From the NCBI GenBank assembly GCA_023091665.1, contig JALJCQ010000008.1, forward strand, positions 496,001-560,000: a DNA stretch of 64,000 bases. The letters run 5' to 3'. Below the pieces are notes generated by a model. That model saw nothing but the letters and a program-made list of their open reading frames with translations. It did no database searches and was not told where the DNA came from. The translations under genes and the position numbers were made by a program. Below, piece after piece: positions 1-10,828 of this stretch (positions are counted from its first letter, which is position 1; the number at the start of each line of letters is the position of its first letter). The DNA comes from Pythium myriotylum. Its lineage: Eukaryota; Oomycota; Peronosporomycetes; Pythiales; Pythiaceae.

Positions 1-624
1 TGGGACGTTTGCGGGGCTGATTCTCTTCGAACCGCCGTTTACGACGCTGAGCGGACTCCGTGAAGGAGAAAAGTCGACTGCCGCGGTGATCAACACGCTC
101 GCACGTCCGGGAGAGTGGTGAGTAATCAATGGCGTTGGTGAATTAGATGCGCGAGGACTCATGCGCGTTGGTTTGTTGAGTACAGGAATTCGTGGGAGGA
201 AGTCGTGGACCATTTCAAGAACGGGAGGATCTACCGCCGATGGCATCCCGAGAGCATGGAGGCGTTTCTCAGGGGCGGAATCAAGAAATCGAGCGACGGC
301 AAACGCTTCCTCCTCGCGATGGCTCCGACTCACGAGGCCTCGCTCTACTGCCACGCGTTCATGGTTCTCACGAAAGACGAGCTACGGCGCATCCAATGCA
401 AGGCTGTGATCGAGGTCGGCGACCAGACCGTGCTCTTCGACACGAAACACGCTCAGGACCTTGCGACGCAGCTCCCGGAGATCTTCACGCTCGCCGAGCC
501 GATCAAGAACACGACCCACTTCATGGTCATCGAGGACCCGGACACGTGCACGGCCCGCATCGTCGCCAACCTCGAGACGTTCCCCATCATCCAGCAGGCG
601 CTCGCACGCGACAGCAAGCTATGA
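1..624 (+). CDS. Alpha/beta-hydrolase-like protein, 5' part missing
   Basis: Only the 3' part of the gene lies in the window. Exon 1 runs off the left edge and is read from base 2 to 117; an intron with a GTGAGT donor spans 118-185; exon 2 is 186-624. The intron splits a Trp codon exactly as in the two paralogues that follow. The C-terminal half keeps the pattern of those paralogues, including a late conserved His (THF, near 517-525) that could be the catalytic-triad His. The nucleophile elbow would lie upstream of the window. The family is alpha/beta-hydrolase fold; the substrate is unknown. It is the first of three tandem copies. Confidence 0.75.
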
Positions 625-831
625 AGTCCATTGTTGTGATTACGGGCCTGTTTACTGTTACCATTGATGGGGAGCTCGTGAGGAGCTCAATGGATACCTT
701 CGTTCAACATCCCCCCTCTCTTCATGGAATGTTTGCTGATTTCACGCGGATGAGTACACTCGCGGCAACGAAACCTTGACGTGCGCTCGGCAGCAAGACT
801 CGCAGTCTGGAACGCGCCTCGCCCTGCAAGA

Positions 832-1842
832 ATGGCCTCCAGCGACCGCATCGTGCTGCTGCTGTGCCACGGCACGAGCCACCACAAGGGCACGTGGGCG
901 CCCATCGTGCGTCGGCTCCGCGCCGCGGCGCTGCTGCAGCGCGTGCCCTGCGAGATCTTGCCCATCGACTGGCGATACCACGGCGCCAAGAGCACGGACC
1001 GCGATCCGCCGAGCGTGTACTATCACGAAGGAGACGAGGACGAGCCGCGCGTGAGCCATCCGGGGCGGCAGTGGACCGAGTGGGCGCCCGAGGATCTGCT
1101 CAAGATGACCACGCTCTTGCGCAATGAAGACAAAGCGAGAGGCCGCAAGACCCACATCGTGGGCATCGGCCACTCGCTCGGCGCCGTCGCGCTGCTGAAG
1201 TGCGAGGTCGATCACCCGGGCACATTCGCCGGGCTCGTGCTGTTCGAGCCGACGCAGACGGTCGGCTGGGGCTATGAAGGCCCCAATATCATGGCCGGCA
1301 CGATGGTCAAGCGCATGCTCGCCGGCACGGACCACTGGTGAGTGGAACAAATCGGGTCTCGTTGGTCTTACGGTATGAACGCATGCCTGAACCGAGCTTG
1401 CATTGGCTTGCGTAGGGATACGTGGGAGGACGTCGTTAATTATTACAAGACGAGTCGTGCATTTGCGCGTCTGCATCCGGAGGGGCTTGAGGCCTTTCTC
1501 GACGGCGGCATCAAGAAGACGCGCGATGGCCGCTTCCGCCTCGCGCTGCCGCTGCTGCAAGAGGCCGCGTTCTACTGTTTCCAAGTCGTCGGCTACACTG
1601 AGGACCAGATCGCGAGCGTAGTCTGTCCCGTCGTAATCGAGTACGGCAGCGAGAGCGTCTTTGCGGACAAAGATACTTACAAGCAAATGGCCGCACTGGC
1701 GCCTGGGCGGATCACTCTGGCGGAGCCGCTGGACGGACTCTCGCACTTTACAGTCCTGGAGAACCCGGAGCTCTGTGCTACCCGGATCCTCGGCACGTTG
1801 GAGAAGCTCCCGATCTTCCAGAGAGCAGCGAGTAAGCTCTAG
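832..1842 (+). CDS. Alpha/beta-hydrolase-like protein, tandem copy 2
   Basis: Two exons, 832-1337 and 1416-1842 (intron 1338-1415, GTGAGT to TAG, splitting a Trp codon), give 310 residues. I chose the ATG at 832 because the tandem copy downstream starts at the matching MAS-x-DRIVLL position; the reading frame upstream of 832 has no ATG. The protein contains a GHSLG nucleophile elbow preceded by an IVGIG strand, which fits an alpha/beta-hydrolase serine enzyme, and a late SHF segment that can supply the triad His. No signal peptide is seen, so it is probably intracellular. The substrate cannot be inferred. It closely resembles the copies on either side, indicating tandem duplication. Confidence 0.85.
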
Positions 1843-2342
1843 TGATTTGTGTGAAGAGAGCCCGATTGAGTTGTGAGTTCTCTGCCTGTCTATGACTCAA
1901 ATGAACGGATACTGCAAGCGAGGTTCACTCGGTGGTGCAGCCTTCCTGTCCTCGCACCCAAGAGATTGTAGTGAATAGTAGCTGAAAGGAGCCGTTGGAG
2001 ACTCACGCTGAAGAAGTGACCTGCAGGCAGAAAGACGGTGGCGGAGCCTGCACGCACGATGTTGGCATTTTCTTAAAATTATTGAGTCACAAATGCGTTA
2101 AACAACACCTGACCTGGCAACGACCTTACCGTGCTTTCACGAGCTGAAGAATCAGTAGAAGATCACCCCACGCCCATTGGCAGCTGAAGCTCTTGTGATT
2201 CTCCACGACTTGAAGTTCTTGTTGCAGTTGAGTCAACACGGCTTGTCAACAACAATCCGCAACATGATTGCAACATAACGCTCACTAAAAATCTGACGTG
2301 ACGTGAAGAGCTCAGTTGCAATCTCTCGAACAAGATCAGCCG
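1843..2342. other. Intergenic, no gene seen
   Basis: About 500 bases between two tandem hydrolase genes. No reading frame looks coding and no RNA gene or repeat was recognised. It should hold the 3' end of copy 2 and the promoter of copy 3. Confidence 0.6.
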
Positions 2343-3350
2343 ATGGCCTCGCGCGACCGCATCGTGTTGCTCTTCTGCAACGGCACGAGCTTCCACAAGG
2401 GCACGTGGGCGCCCATCGCGCGCCGTGTGCAGGCGGCGGCGGCGCTGCACGGCGTGCCCGTCGAGGTGCAGGCGATCGACTGGAAGTACCACGGCGCCAA
2501 GAGCTCAGATGCTGACCCTGCGACGCTCTACTACGAGGACGGCGACAAGAGCAAGCCGCGTGTCGAGCATCCAGCCAAGTACTGGACTGACTGGGCGCCC
2601 GTGGACCTGTACAAGATGACTAGACTGCTGCGAAACGAGGACAAAGCGCGCGGTCGCACGACGCACATTGTCGGTATCGGGCACTCCATGGGGGCGACGT
2701 CGCTGCTCAAGGTCGAGGTCGCCCACCCGGGTACATTCGCTGGCCTTGTGTTGTTCGAGCCCTCGCTTCGGGTCGTCCACAAGTTTGACATGGAGAGCTG
2801 GGCCACGTCCTTGATGGTCAAGCGCACGCTCGCGGGACAAGAGCAATGGTGGGTCGGAATGGAGGCACTTTTGAAACCAAACGCGCACTAACATTAGGTG
2901 GCGGCTTTGTGTAGGGATTCGCTCGATAGCGCCATCAACTACTACAAGACGAGCAAAGCGTTCAGGCGTTGGCATCCAGAGGGCCTCGAGGCTTTCTTTG
3001 ATGGAGGCGTGAAGAAGACGAGCGACGGGAAGGTTCGCCTCTCACTTCCGCTGCTCCAAGAAGCTGCATTCTACTGCTTCAATGTACCTGACTACACGGA
3101 CGAGCAGCTCAGAGGCGTGAAGTGCCGCGTAGTCTTTGAGTATGGCAGCAAAACGCAAGCATTCAACGTTGAAGATGCTAAGCGACTGGGCGAGATGTTT
3201 CCAGACAAGTTCACGCTCGACGAGCCACTCGACGGCATCACACACCTCACAGTCATGGAAGACCCTGCTCTGTGCGCGTCTCGTGTTATCCGCACGCTGG
3301 AAACGCTGCCAGTGTTCCAGCGCCTCGCCTCCAACGTGAGCAACTTGTAA
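2343..3350 (+). CDS. Alpha/beta-hydrolase-like protein, tandem copy 3
   Basis: Exons 2343-2848 and 2915-3350 (intron 2849-2914) give 313 residues. The ATG at 2343 begins MASRDRIVLL, matching the preceding copy; the earlier in-frame extension to 2316 starts at a non-ATG codon. The GHSMG nucleophile elbow places the probable catalytic Ser near residue 115, after the predicted strand HIVGI. A THL segment in the last quarter is the likely triad His. The split-Trp intron is conserved in all three copies. Function is inferred only to superfamily level (esterase, lipase or peptidase-like alpha/beta hydrolase). Confidence 0.85.
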
Positions 3351-3579
3351 TCTGCGACATGTGACGAGATCCGTTTGAGCTCTTGATTCGGATGATTGCA
3401 TCATCCCTCCTCGCGTGATGTGTTTGGAGTCATCTGATTGGATAGAATACAGATCTTGAGCTGCCCATCACCTGGATTACCTCATCGACATGTAGCCATC
3501 TCCACAATTGCCTCTCATCCGCATTCCGACTTTTTCGCAGTGCGTGGAAGGCAAGCTCGCAAGGGAAGAGACCAACAGG

Positions 3580-5382
3580 ATGCTGTCAACTGCTGCTCGC
3601 TATGAAGAAATCGTGCAGTCGGTGGCCAAGAAGCTCATGATCGAAGGAGGCTACTCAGTCCACCAGCTACGCCACGCCGAGGCGAGTGAGATCCGCCGCG
3701 TGGTTCAGCACTTACTAGTCGTGCGAGCCCCACCTGACGAGGTTGACACGGACGAAGAGATCCTCTACCAACAAATCGATGAGATGCTAGCACTCGAAGC
3801 CCAGCGCACACCACTCGTTGACGCCAAGTCGCTGCCTTCGATCGGCGACGCTGCGCCGAGTCTGCCAAGCGTGTACAAGCAGATCGTGCTTTGGAAGGGC
3901 GATATTACGACTTTGAATGCGACAGCGATTGTAAATGCTGCGAATTCGGCACTGCTCGGATGCTTCCAGCCACCACATCGCTGCATTGACAACGTGATCC
4001 ACTGCAAGGCTGGTCCGCGATTGAGAACAGCTTGTGACGAAATCATGAAGAAGCAGGGCCATGAGGAGCCAGTTGGCCACGCCAAGATCACTCCGGGATT
4101 TGCTTTGCCATCGACTTATGTCGTTCACACCGTCGGTCCGGCACTCAGGCGTGGTGCGCGGCCTAGTGAGTTCGAACGCTCCCAATTGGCATCATGTTAT
4201 ACGTCATCCCTGGATTCTTTGCTCGAGAAGGTTCGAGAGCAAGGCGAGCCTAAAGACGTGACGATCTCGTTTCCGTGCATTTCGACTGGCTTGTTCGCGT
4301 TCCCAGCGGACGAGGCCGTGCCACTTGCCGTGAATGCGGTGATTGAATGGCTTACAAAACGCCAAGATGAAACCAAGAACTGGAAGGTCATCTTCAACAC
4401 CTTCCTCCAGTCCGACTACGATCTGTACAAAGCTCACTTTGAGAGTCAACTCCCAGGCTTTGTCCTCCCACCCCCAGCACCGGATGCGTCGCTCGAGTCG
4501 GCTCTTAAGATCATTCGAGAATCCGACTATTTGCTCATCTCGGCTGGTGCAGGTCTCTCCGCTGCAGCTGGACTGGATTACACTTCCGAGGCTGTGATGA
4601 AGCGATTCCACCCCAAGGTCCAAAAAGTCTTGCCGAGTTTCCGCACAATGTACAATTCAATTGGCTATAGCAAGTGGAAGCCAGAGCTCATGTGGGGTTA
4701 CCTGTTCAAGCAGATAAGCATCGTTCGCTTCGACTGGGTTCGTCATCGCACCGCACCAACGTATTCGAATCTTCACACGATCCGAGACTTTGTCGAAGCG
4801 AAGGCTCCGAAGTCCACGTACATTGTCACCAGCAATGCCGATGGCATGTTCGAGCAGGAAGGATTCCCGTTAGAGACGACTTGCCTAATGCAAGGCGAGT
4901 ACGGACGCATCCAGTGCAGGCGCCCATGTAGGCAGGACAGCGTCTGGAGCTCCCGTCCGTTCATGGAGAAGGCGTTAAAGAGCTTCAACGAAGACACGTA
5001 CGAGATAGAGGACCCTGCTGGAATCCCCAAGTGCCCAAACTGTGGTGGCGACATGTTCCTCCTTCTTCGAATCGATCGGTCCTTCCTGGAGAGTGCACTG
5101 ACGGAGGGTAAGAAAGCCTACCGCGATTGGCTGACGGCGGCCATTGACGATGTCAAGCAGAATGGCAAGAAGCTCGCGATCTTGGAAGTCGGCGTCGGCT
5201 TCAACACGCCTGGTGTACTCCGAATCCCGAACGAAGAGGCCGCGACCGTAGAAGGCGTCAGTCTTATTCGTGTGAATAGCGAGTACCCTGATCTGCCGTT
5301 CGATACCCATGGGATCAGCCTTGGTAAGGACGCAAACCAGGTGCTTCAGTTCCTTGCAGACAATGTCGGTCAGCGTGCGTGA
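3580..5382 (+). CDS. Zn-macrodomain fused to class-M sirtuin (SirTM-like)
   Basis: A single 600-residue reading frame. I start at the first ATG of the frame, 3580; an in-frame non-ATG extension reaches 3508. Residues 1-100 are a helical leader like that before bacterial macrodomains. Residues about 100-230 are a macrodomain (KGDIT, IVNAANS) with the zinc signature GCFQPPHRCIDN, giving putative ligands Cys128, His133 and Cys135. Residues about 310-590 are a sirtuin: GAG near 323-325, SNAD at 418-421, and zinc-ribbon cysteines 446, 450, 485 and 488. Where classical sirtuins have the catalytic His-Gly, this protein has Gln438-Gly (MQGEYG), a known mark of class-M sirtuins that act as protein ADP-ribosyltransferases. 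The macrodomain would remove the modification. Bacteria encode the two enzymes as neighbouring genes; here they are one chain. The target protein is unknown. Confidence 0.88.
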   Translation: MLSTAARYEEIVQSVAKKLMIEGGYSVHQLRHAEASEIRRVVQHLLVVRAPPDEVDTDEEILYQQIDEMLALEAQRTPLVDAKSLPSIGDAAPSLPSVYKQIVLWKGDITTLNATAIVNAANSALLGCFQPPHRCIDNVIHCKAGPRLRTACDEIMKKQGHEEPVGHAKITPGFALPSTYVVHTVGPALRRGARPSEFERSQLASCYTSSLDSLLEKVREQGEPKDVTISFPCISTGLFAFPADEAVPLAVNAVIEWLTKRQDETKNWKVIFNTFLQSDYDLYKAHFESQLPGFVLPPPAPDASLESALKIIRESDYLLISAGAGLSAAAGLDYTSEAVMKRFHPKVQKVLPSFRTMYNSIGYSKWKPELMWGYLFKQISIVRFDWVRHRTAPTYSNLHTIRDFVEAKAPKSTYIVTSNADGMFEQEGFPLETTCLMQGEYGRIQCRRPCRQDSVWSSRPFMEKALKSFNEDTYEIEDPAGIPKCPNCGGDMFLLLRIDRSFLESALTEGKKAYRDWLTAAIDDVKQNGKKLAILEVGVGFNTPGVLRIPNEEAATVEGVSLIRVNSEYPDLPFDTHGISLGKDANQVLQFLADNVGQRA

Positions 5383-5440
5383 GAGGATATTACTATCATG
5401 AAACACCTTGTCCATACAAGCTCTTCCCTCATTAGGTCCA

Positions 5441-6639
5441 TTAGTCTTCCTTGGCTGGCGTGAGTAGGAGATTTTCAATCGCTTGAACAGACCTGTTAAT
5501 CTTGTCCTCCATTGTACTCATGCTAACACTGACTGTGTCATCGATCCAACGAGATCGCTCAGCTGGCGTGAGACTGCTTTCCGAAGGTGGTTGAGCTCTA
5601 CTTCTACGACAGAATTTTATCAGCGAAAGTGGGCCAAGAGAAGTCTCATCGTGACCTGGTACTCTCGCAACGACAATGTACGCTTCTCCATTTGCTGCGC
5701 CGACCCACCGGTCACCTCCGGAGACAAGCCGAGCGTGATTCCTCATCAATATTAACACCGAGCCGTCGGTCCTCGGCGGGTAACGCCGCGATGCCACGAG
5801 CGAATGGATGTCGGATGAGTTATTGGTTTCTTCAGAAGGCACACCAATAGTGAGAGCCACAATAAACTCCGCATCTTCGTAAACATTCTGCATCACCGTT
5901 GCCACAACAATTAATATGAGCAAAAATCTCGCATATCATCGTCGAAGCAGCCAGTCCCGCTCACCGTGACGCTGAGCAGCTTCTCACGTGGGTTCATTCG
6001 TGTCATGTGGACCCACAACGCCGTCGCGACTGCATCCACCTCGAACGGCAGCACCCAAGCCATGTCCAGTTCCACTTGAATCGCGTGGCCCGTCGGTGTG
6101 TCGAGTTTCCGGTACTGGACCTCTCGGAACTGTTGTCGCTGCGAGGCGAAATTACCAGACGCAAGAATCTCGTCGGCGTTTTGGAGTAGCGCGTCGAGCT
6201 CGCTCGTGATCTGGTCCATATCCACCATCGGTCCAAGGTACGACTTTGCTCCGGAAGCTACGAGCGTGTGGTTCAGCGACGCGGCTCTTTGTGACAGCTT
6301 GTGGATCTTCCGAACCGCATTCTCGTTGGACTGCAGGAGTTTCTTGAGCCGGGCGTTCTCCTTCTCAGCAGCTTCTCGTGCGCGACGCTGCTCGCGCAAG
6401 AAATGACCATATGCTATGGGCGTTTCACTCGCACCGACAGCCTCCCAGCGCCGTCGGCGACGGTCTCTCGACGCGTTGTCGTCGGCCTTTGTCTCGCTCG
6501 TGGCGTCTCCAGAGCTCTCCGGGTCGTCAAGCAACCCTCGGATGAAGTCGAAATCAGCGTCGCCCACGTGGTCCAGCAGCGCGAGCGCCTCCTCCACGTC
6601 CAGAGCGTCCAGCGCGACGCTTCCTTCTTCATCAGTCAT
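5441..6639 (-). CDS. M96-like basic coiled-coil protein, copy 1
   Basis: Two exons on the minus strand, 6639-5965 and 5886/5887-5441 (intron 5888-5964, GTGAGC to CAG), give 373 residues. The N-terminus is acidic, followed by a basic cluster (RDRRRRRWE) and a coiled coil (REQRRAREAAEKENARLKKLL), a bZIP-like arrangement. The C-terminal two thirds resemble START-like oomycete proteins often annotated as the M96 mating-specific family; I recall that annotation but cannot verify it here. Two paralogues lie nearby (6744-7906 minus, 9575-10828 plus) with the intron at the same place. A nuclear regulatory role is inference. Confidence 0.8.
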
Positions 6640-6743
6640 GACGACAACGGAGAAAGTGCATTACCAGTATGTTGCCACCAATCCAAATGTATTTAGCAAT
6701 TGATAATCATCTTTGAGGTTAAGACATCCTTCGATTGACCTGG

Positions 6744-7906
6744 TCATGAGGTCTCCGTGACTCTAGGCGCGAGGAGGAGGTTCTCGATGGCTTGGACGGT
6801 TCGGTCGATCTTGTCGTCCATGCGTTTCATGCCAAACGTTACGGTCTCGTCGATCCATCGAGACCGCTCGACCAGAGTGAGGTTGCTCTCCTCAGGGGGC
6901 TGACCTCGGCTTCGTCTGCAGAATGTGACTCGCGAGAGCGGGCCAAGAGCGGCTTCATCATGGCCCGCCACGCTTGTGACAGCCATGTACGCTTCTCCGT
7001 TTGCGGAGCCAACCCATTTACAGCTGCCCGAGATGAACCGTGCGTGCGTCGTCATCAAAATCAACACAGAGCCATCAGCTCTTGGAGGATGGCGGCGACA
7101 CGCGACCAACGTATGGACATCCGACGACTTGCTGTTCAACTCGGGTGACCCAGCAATTGTGTGGGCTACGATCAAGTGCGAATCCTCGTGCATGTTCTGT
7201 TATGAAGCAAAAAAATTAGTAGCGCAACGTTGTGTTTGGCGTTTATAACACTCACTGTCGCACGAAGAAGCTTTTCCCGTGGAACGAGGCGTGTCATGTG
7301 GACGAGCAGAGCAGCTGAAACGGCATCCACACTGAATGGTAGCAGCCAGGCCATATCCGCCTCGCATTGAATTGCGTCTCCTGTCGACACTTCGAACTTC
7401 AGGAACTGCACCTCCCGAAACTGTTGCCGTTTGGTCGCAAAATGTCCGGAAGTGAGGTTCTCGTCGGCCTTGACGAGCAATTTGTCAAGCTCTTCTGTAA
7501 TCTGGTCGATGTCCATGATTGGGCCGAGATACATCTTAGCTTGAGGCTCTCCAAGCTCAGACTTGCGTGACAGCGCCTTCTGCGATAGCTTGAAGATCTT
7601 CTGTGAGACTCGAGCGTTGGACTGCAGCAGCTGCCTGAGCCGCGCGTTCTCCCGCTCTGCAGCTGCTCGCTCCCGGCGACTTGTTCGCGCTAGCTCTGCC
7701 CATGCGGCAAGCGTGGCCCTCGAGACTGGGTTATCTGTGGGTTCCCATCTCAGCCGTCGTCGGTCTCTGTGTGTCTTCTCACTCGCAGTATCGCCTGGGT
7801 TATCCACACGTGGCTCATCAAAAAGCCCATCGAAGAAATCCAAGTCCCCAGTGTCCACGAGCTCAACGAGCGCTGCATGCGAGGCTGCGATGTCGTGCGT
7901 CGGCAT
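6744..7906 (-). CDS. M96-like basic coiled-coil protein, copy 2
   Basis: Exons 7906-7256 and 7196-6744 (intron 7197-7255) encode 367 residues. The domain order matches copy 1: acidic N-terminus, basic segment (DRRRLRWE), a coiled coil (RTSRRERAAAERENARLRQLL), then a conserved C-terminal domain with SVLILM, GHDEAALGPLS and ERSRWID motifs. It lies head-to-tail behind copy 1 on the same strand, about 105 bases away, so the pair is a tandem duplication. Family assignment rests on likeness to the other two copies here. Confidence 0.8.
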
Positions 7907-8036
7907 GGTCAGAAAAGAACTGTCACTTCATGCCACGCTGGACTATCGCGGTTTTCTTACAAGTTGCTACGATCATGTTTAACAAAATGTAGCCATTCTG
8001 ACAAACGGGGTCTCCTCTTTCGTGGGGGGAGGGTCT

Positions 8037-9272
8037 CTAGTACAACGGCACTTTATAGGTCTGCTTGAATGCCGGAGGGTGAGGCGCCAGCGCGTGCTCG
8101 ATGTCTGGGAAGCGGTGGCCGAACTTGGTCCACCAGTGGACTGTCTTTCGCAGTCCGTCGAGCCACGAAACTCGCTCGGACCAGCCCATTTCTCGTAGCT
8201 TGCTAGCATCAATCGTGTAGCGCTGATCGTTGAATGGGCGGTCGCGAACGTACGTGATCCACTTGGACTTGTCGTCTGCTCCGGGTTTCAGAAGAGCCAA
8301 CAGATCCAAAGCGACCCGCTCGTTTGGAATCTCATTAGTCCCGCCGATATTGTACACTTCTCCGATTGATCCTTGGTGCAGAATCAAATCGAACGCCGAG
8401 ACGACGTCCGAGATGTACAGATAGTTGCGCGTGTGGGATCCGTCGCCGTGGATCGTGACGGGCCGATCTCTCAAAATCTGGTTGATGAACTTGGGGATGA
8501 GTTTTTCCGGGTACTGATGCGGACCATAAACGTTGTTACTGCGCGTGATGATGGTGGGCATTTGGAACGATCGTTGATACGCCTTCACAAGAAACTCTGC
8601 GCCAGCTTTCGTCGCCGCGTATGGGTTTGTCGGCTCCAGTACATGGTCCTCTCTCATCGCAGCCGTGTCGTGCTGGCCTTCCCCATACACTTCGTCCGTG
8701 CTAACGTGAATAAACTTGTCGATCTTACCATGTACTCGCGCCGCCTCGAGAAGGACATGTGTGCCCAAGATGTTCGTCTTGCTGAACTGCAGCGAGTTGC
8801 CAAAAGACAAATCCACATGCGACTGCGCTGCAAAGTGCAGAATCGTGTCAATGCGCTCGGTCTGCAAGATGTACTCGACGAGGTCGGCGCACGTGATGTC
8901 GCCCTTGATGAATTTGTAGTTGGTCGGAAGCGCCGGAGGACCCATCGAGGACGTGCGATGGCGCTGGGCGTCGTGATCGCGCTCTGAGGAAGCCTCCTCC
9001 ACGTGTTCAGCGTCCCACTGGCAGAACGAGCCGCGTAGACGCTCGACGAGCTCGTCGTCTTCGACGTCGTCGACGGCGACGGTCGCCGGCGTGGTGGCCG
9101 CGACAGTCGCAGCCTCGAAGGCCTTGTGCACATTGCGGATCGACGAGCAATAGTCGAGCGAGTCGAGGTTCACGACGTAGTACTGCGGGTACTTCTTCAC
9201 GAGGTGGATGACGACGTGCGAGCCGATGAAGCCCGCGCCGCCCGTGACGAGGATGCGCTTGGAGAAGGCCAT
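8037..9272 (-). CDS. dTDP-glucose/UDP-glucose 4,6-dehydratase-like SDR enzyme
   Basis: One exon, 411 residues, starting at the ATG at 9272; the open frame extends further upstream to 9518 but that part does not look like protein of this family. The N-terminal Rossmann motif is GGAGFIG (residues 11-17). The extended-SDR active site is present: TDEVYG at 192-197 and YAATK at 218-222 (Tyr and Lys). These are hallmarks of RmlB/RHM-type nucleotide-sugar 4,6-dehydratases, which use NAD to make the 4-keto-6-deoxy sugar on the path to rhamnose. Residues about 54-116 are an unusual charged, low-complexity insertion between the NAD-binding half and the NYKFIKGDI strand. The exact sugar nucleotide is not determinable from sequence. 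Confidence 0.9.
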   Translation of the reverse strand: MAFSKRILVTGGAGFIGSHVVIHLVKKYPQYYVVNLDSLDYCSSIRNVHKAFEAATVAATTPATVAVDDVEDDELVERLRGSFCQWDAEHVEEASSERDHDAQRHRTSSMGPPALPTNYKFIKGDITCADLVEYILQTERIDTILHFAAQSHVDLSFGNSLQFSKTNILGTHVLLEAARVHGKIDKFIHVSTDEVYGEGQHDTAAMREDHVLEPTNPYAATKAGAEFLVKAYQRSFQMPTIITRSNNVYGPHQYPEKLIPKFINQILRDRPVTIHGDGSHTRNYLYISDVVSAFDLILHQGSIGEVYNIGGTNEIPNERVALDLLALLKPGADDKSKWITYVRDRPFNDQRYTIDASKLREMGWSERVSWLDGLRKTVHWWTKFGHRFPDIEHALAPHPPAFKQTYKVPLY

Positions 9273-9574
9273 GATGCGATTTGGCGAGCTCGACGACGAC
9301 CTGAGCTGCTGGAGAGCTACGGTCAGAGTGATGGTCACGAGCCGTTTCCACGCGCGTTTCGTGAATTTCGACAATGAACGACGATTGTTTGCGCGGAAGA
9401 AACAACAACATACTGATTTAACGTTAATGTTGTGCGTAAACACGACAGATCCTGCACCTACATTCTGGTCAGGTGGTGTTATTATAGTACATTTATCAGT
9501 ACTTTGATATTCTGCCAATTCCGATACTGAGCAGCTCTCTCCGAGGGGGTGCAGGGAAAGGTTTGCCGGTCAAG
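9273..9574. promoter_or_regulatory. Bidirectional intergenic region
   Basis: About 300 bases between the divergent dehydratase (minus) and M96-like copy 3 (plus). On the minus strand there is a TTCATTGTCGAAATTCAC stretch near 9367-9384 that loosely resembles the oomycete initiator plus flanking element; this is a weak match. Nothing else was recognised. Confidence 0.35.
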
Positions 9575-10828
9575 ATGGAGAGCTCGGACGATGGCGCATT
9601 CTCGCTGACGAGCGACAGCGACGGGACGACGACAGATGCGGATGAGATGGACGCCGCGTTCGCGGCGATCGGCGACTTGGACGCGGACTTGGCGTTCTTC
9701 AACGGGCTCTTTGAAGACGACAAGAGCGAGCTCAAGGGAGAGAGCGAGTCAGCGGGACGAGTGGGTAACCGAGGGGATCGGCGTCGACAGCGCTGGCACC
9801 ATGTCGACACCGCCAGTACTCAGGACGCGCTCAGTCACTACGATTTCAAGCACGAGTGGGCGGAGATGGCGAAGAACCAGCGGCGCGAGCGCGAAATCGT
9901 CGAGAAGGAGAATGCCAAACTGCGAAAGCTGCTCAAATCGCAGAACAAGACGATCCAAAAGGTCTTCCGACTCACGCAGAGAGCGTCAACAATCGCTGCA
10001 ACGCTAGGTTCGAGTATGGAAACGGAATACCTCGGTCCAACCATCGATCTCGCTCAAACGAACAAAGAACTCGATGCGATCGCGGAGGAAGCGAGGGTAG
10101 TGTTGTCGGCAGGCCGATTTGTGGATACGTCTGCAAGGTTTCGCGATGTACGCTTTAACCAGTGCGAGACAGAGACGGGTGTTGCAATCGAAATGATCGT
10201 CGAGGTGGCGTGGTTTCTGCCATTTAATGTGGACAAGGTTGCGAAGGTGCTGTGGACCCACTCCGCGACGGCGACACCAAAAGATAAGATCCTGCGCACA
10301 ACGGTGGTTCGGTTGGTCGATTTGGTTTTCGTTTGCATCCATAGCTCACTCTACTGCTGTGTATGGCTTTAGATGGTGTACAACGACTCAGAGCTCTTGG
10401 TATCTCACGTAGTGGCTGCACCGAAAGAGGAGGACGGCAAGGCGGCCGTAGCCCACGTTAATACTGCCACACGGCGCTATCCGCCGAGACCTGACGGCTC
10501 CGTCTTGATCGTGCTGACCAATCAAGGGCGTTTTGTGTTGAATCAGACGACTTGGGTCGGCTCGGTCCAAGGAGACGGGTTTCTTCTGGTATCCGCAGTA
10601 CCAGGACATGACAGCGTGGCCCTTGGGCCTCTCTCCCGTGTCGCGTGGTGTCGACGGAACCGCGCACAGCCTCCTGCAGTAAGCAATATGACCCCCGCTG
10701 AAAGATCACGCTGGATCGATAGCGCAGTTAAGGGCCCCATGCGCAATTCCGACCAAAAGATTGACAATGTTATTCAAGCGATTGAGAATCTGTTGCTCAC
10801 TCCCACTGCGGACAAGGCCCAAGACTGA
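9575..10828 (+). CDS. M96-like basic coiled-coil protein, copy 3
   Basis: Exons 9575-10303 and 10373-10828 (intron 10304-10372) encode 394 residues. The start is the ATG at 9575 (MESSDDG). An acidic N-terminus is followed by a basic stretch (GDRRRQRWH) and a coiled coil (REREIVEKENAKLRKLL). The C-terminal exon carries the same SVLIVLTN, GHDSVALGPLS and ERSRWID motifs as copies 1 and 2. The intron sits at the same codon in all three, just after the EKLL/KILRTT motif; the GTGGTT donor used here is weaker than in the other copies. The copy is inverted relative to the other two, with the dehydratase between them. Confidence 0.8.

Noticed and set aside
742..1746. 334-codon minus-strand frame over hydrolase copy 2
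   Set aside because: It spans the intron and both exons of a well-supported plus-strand gene.
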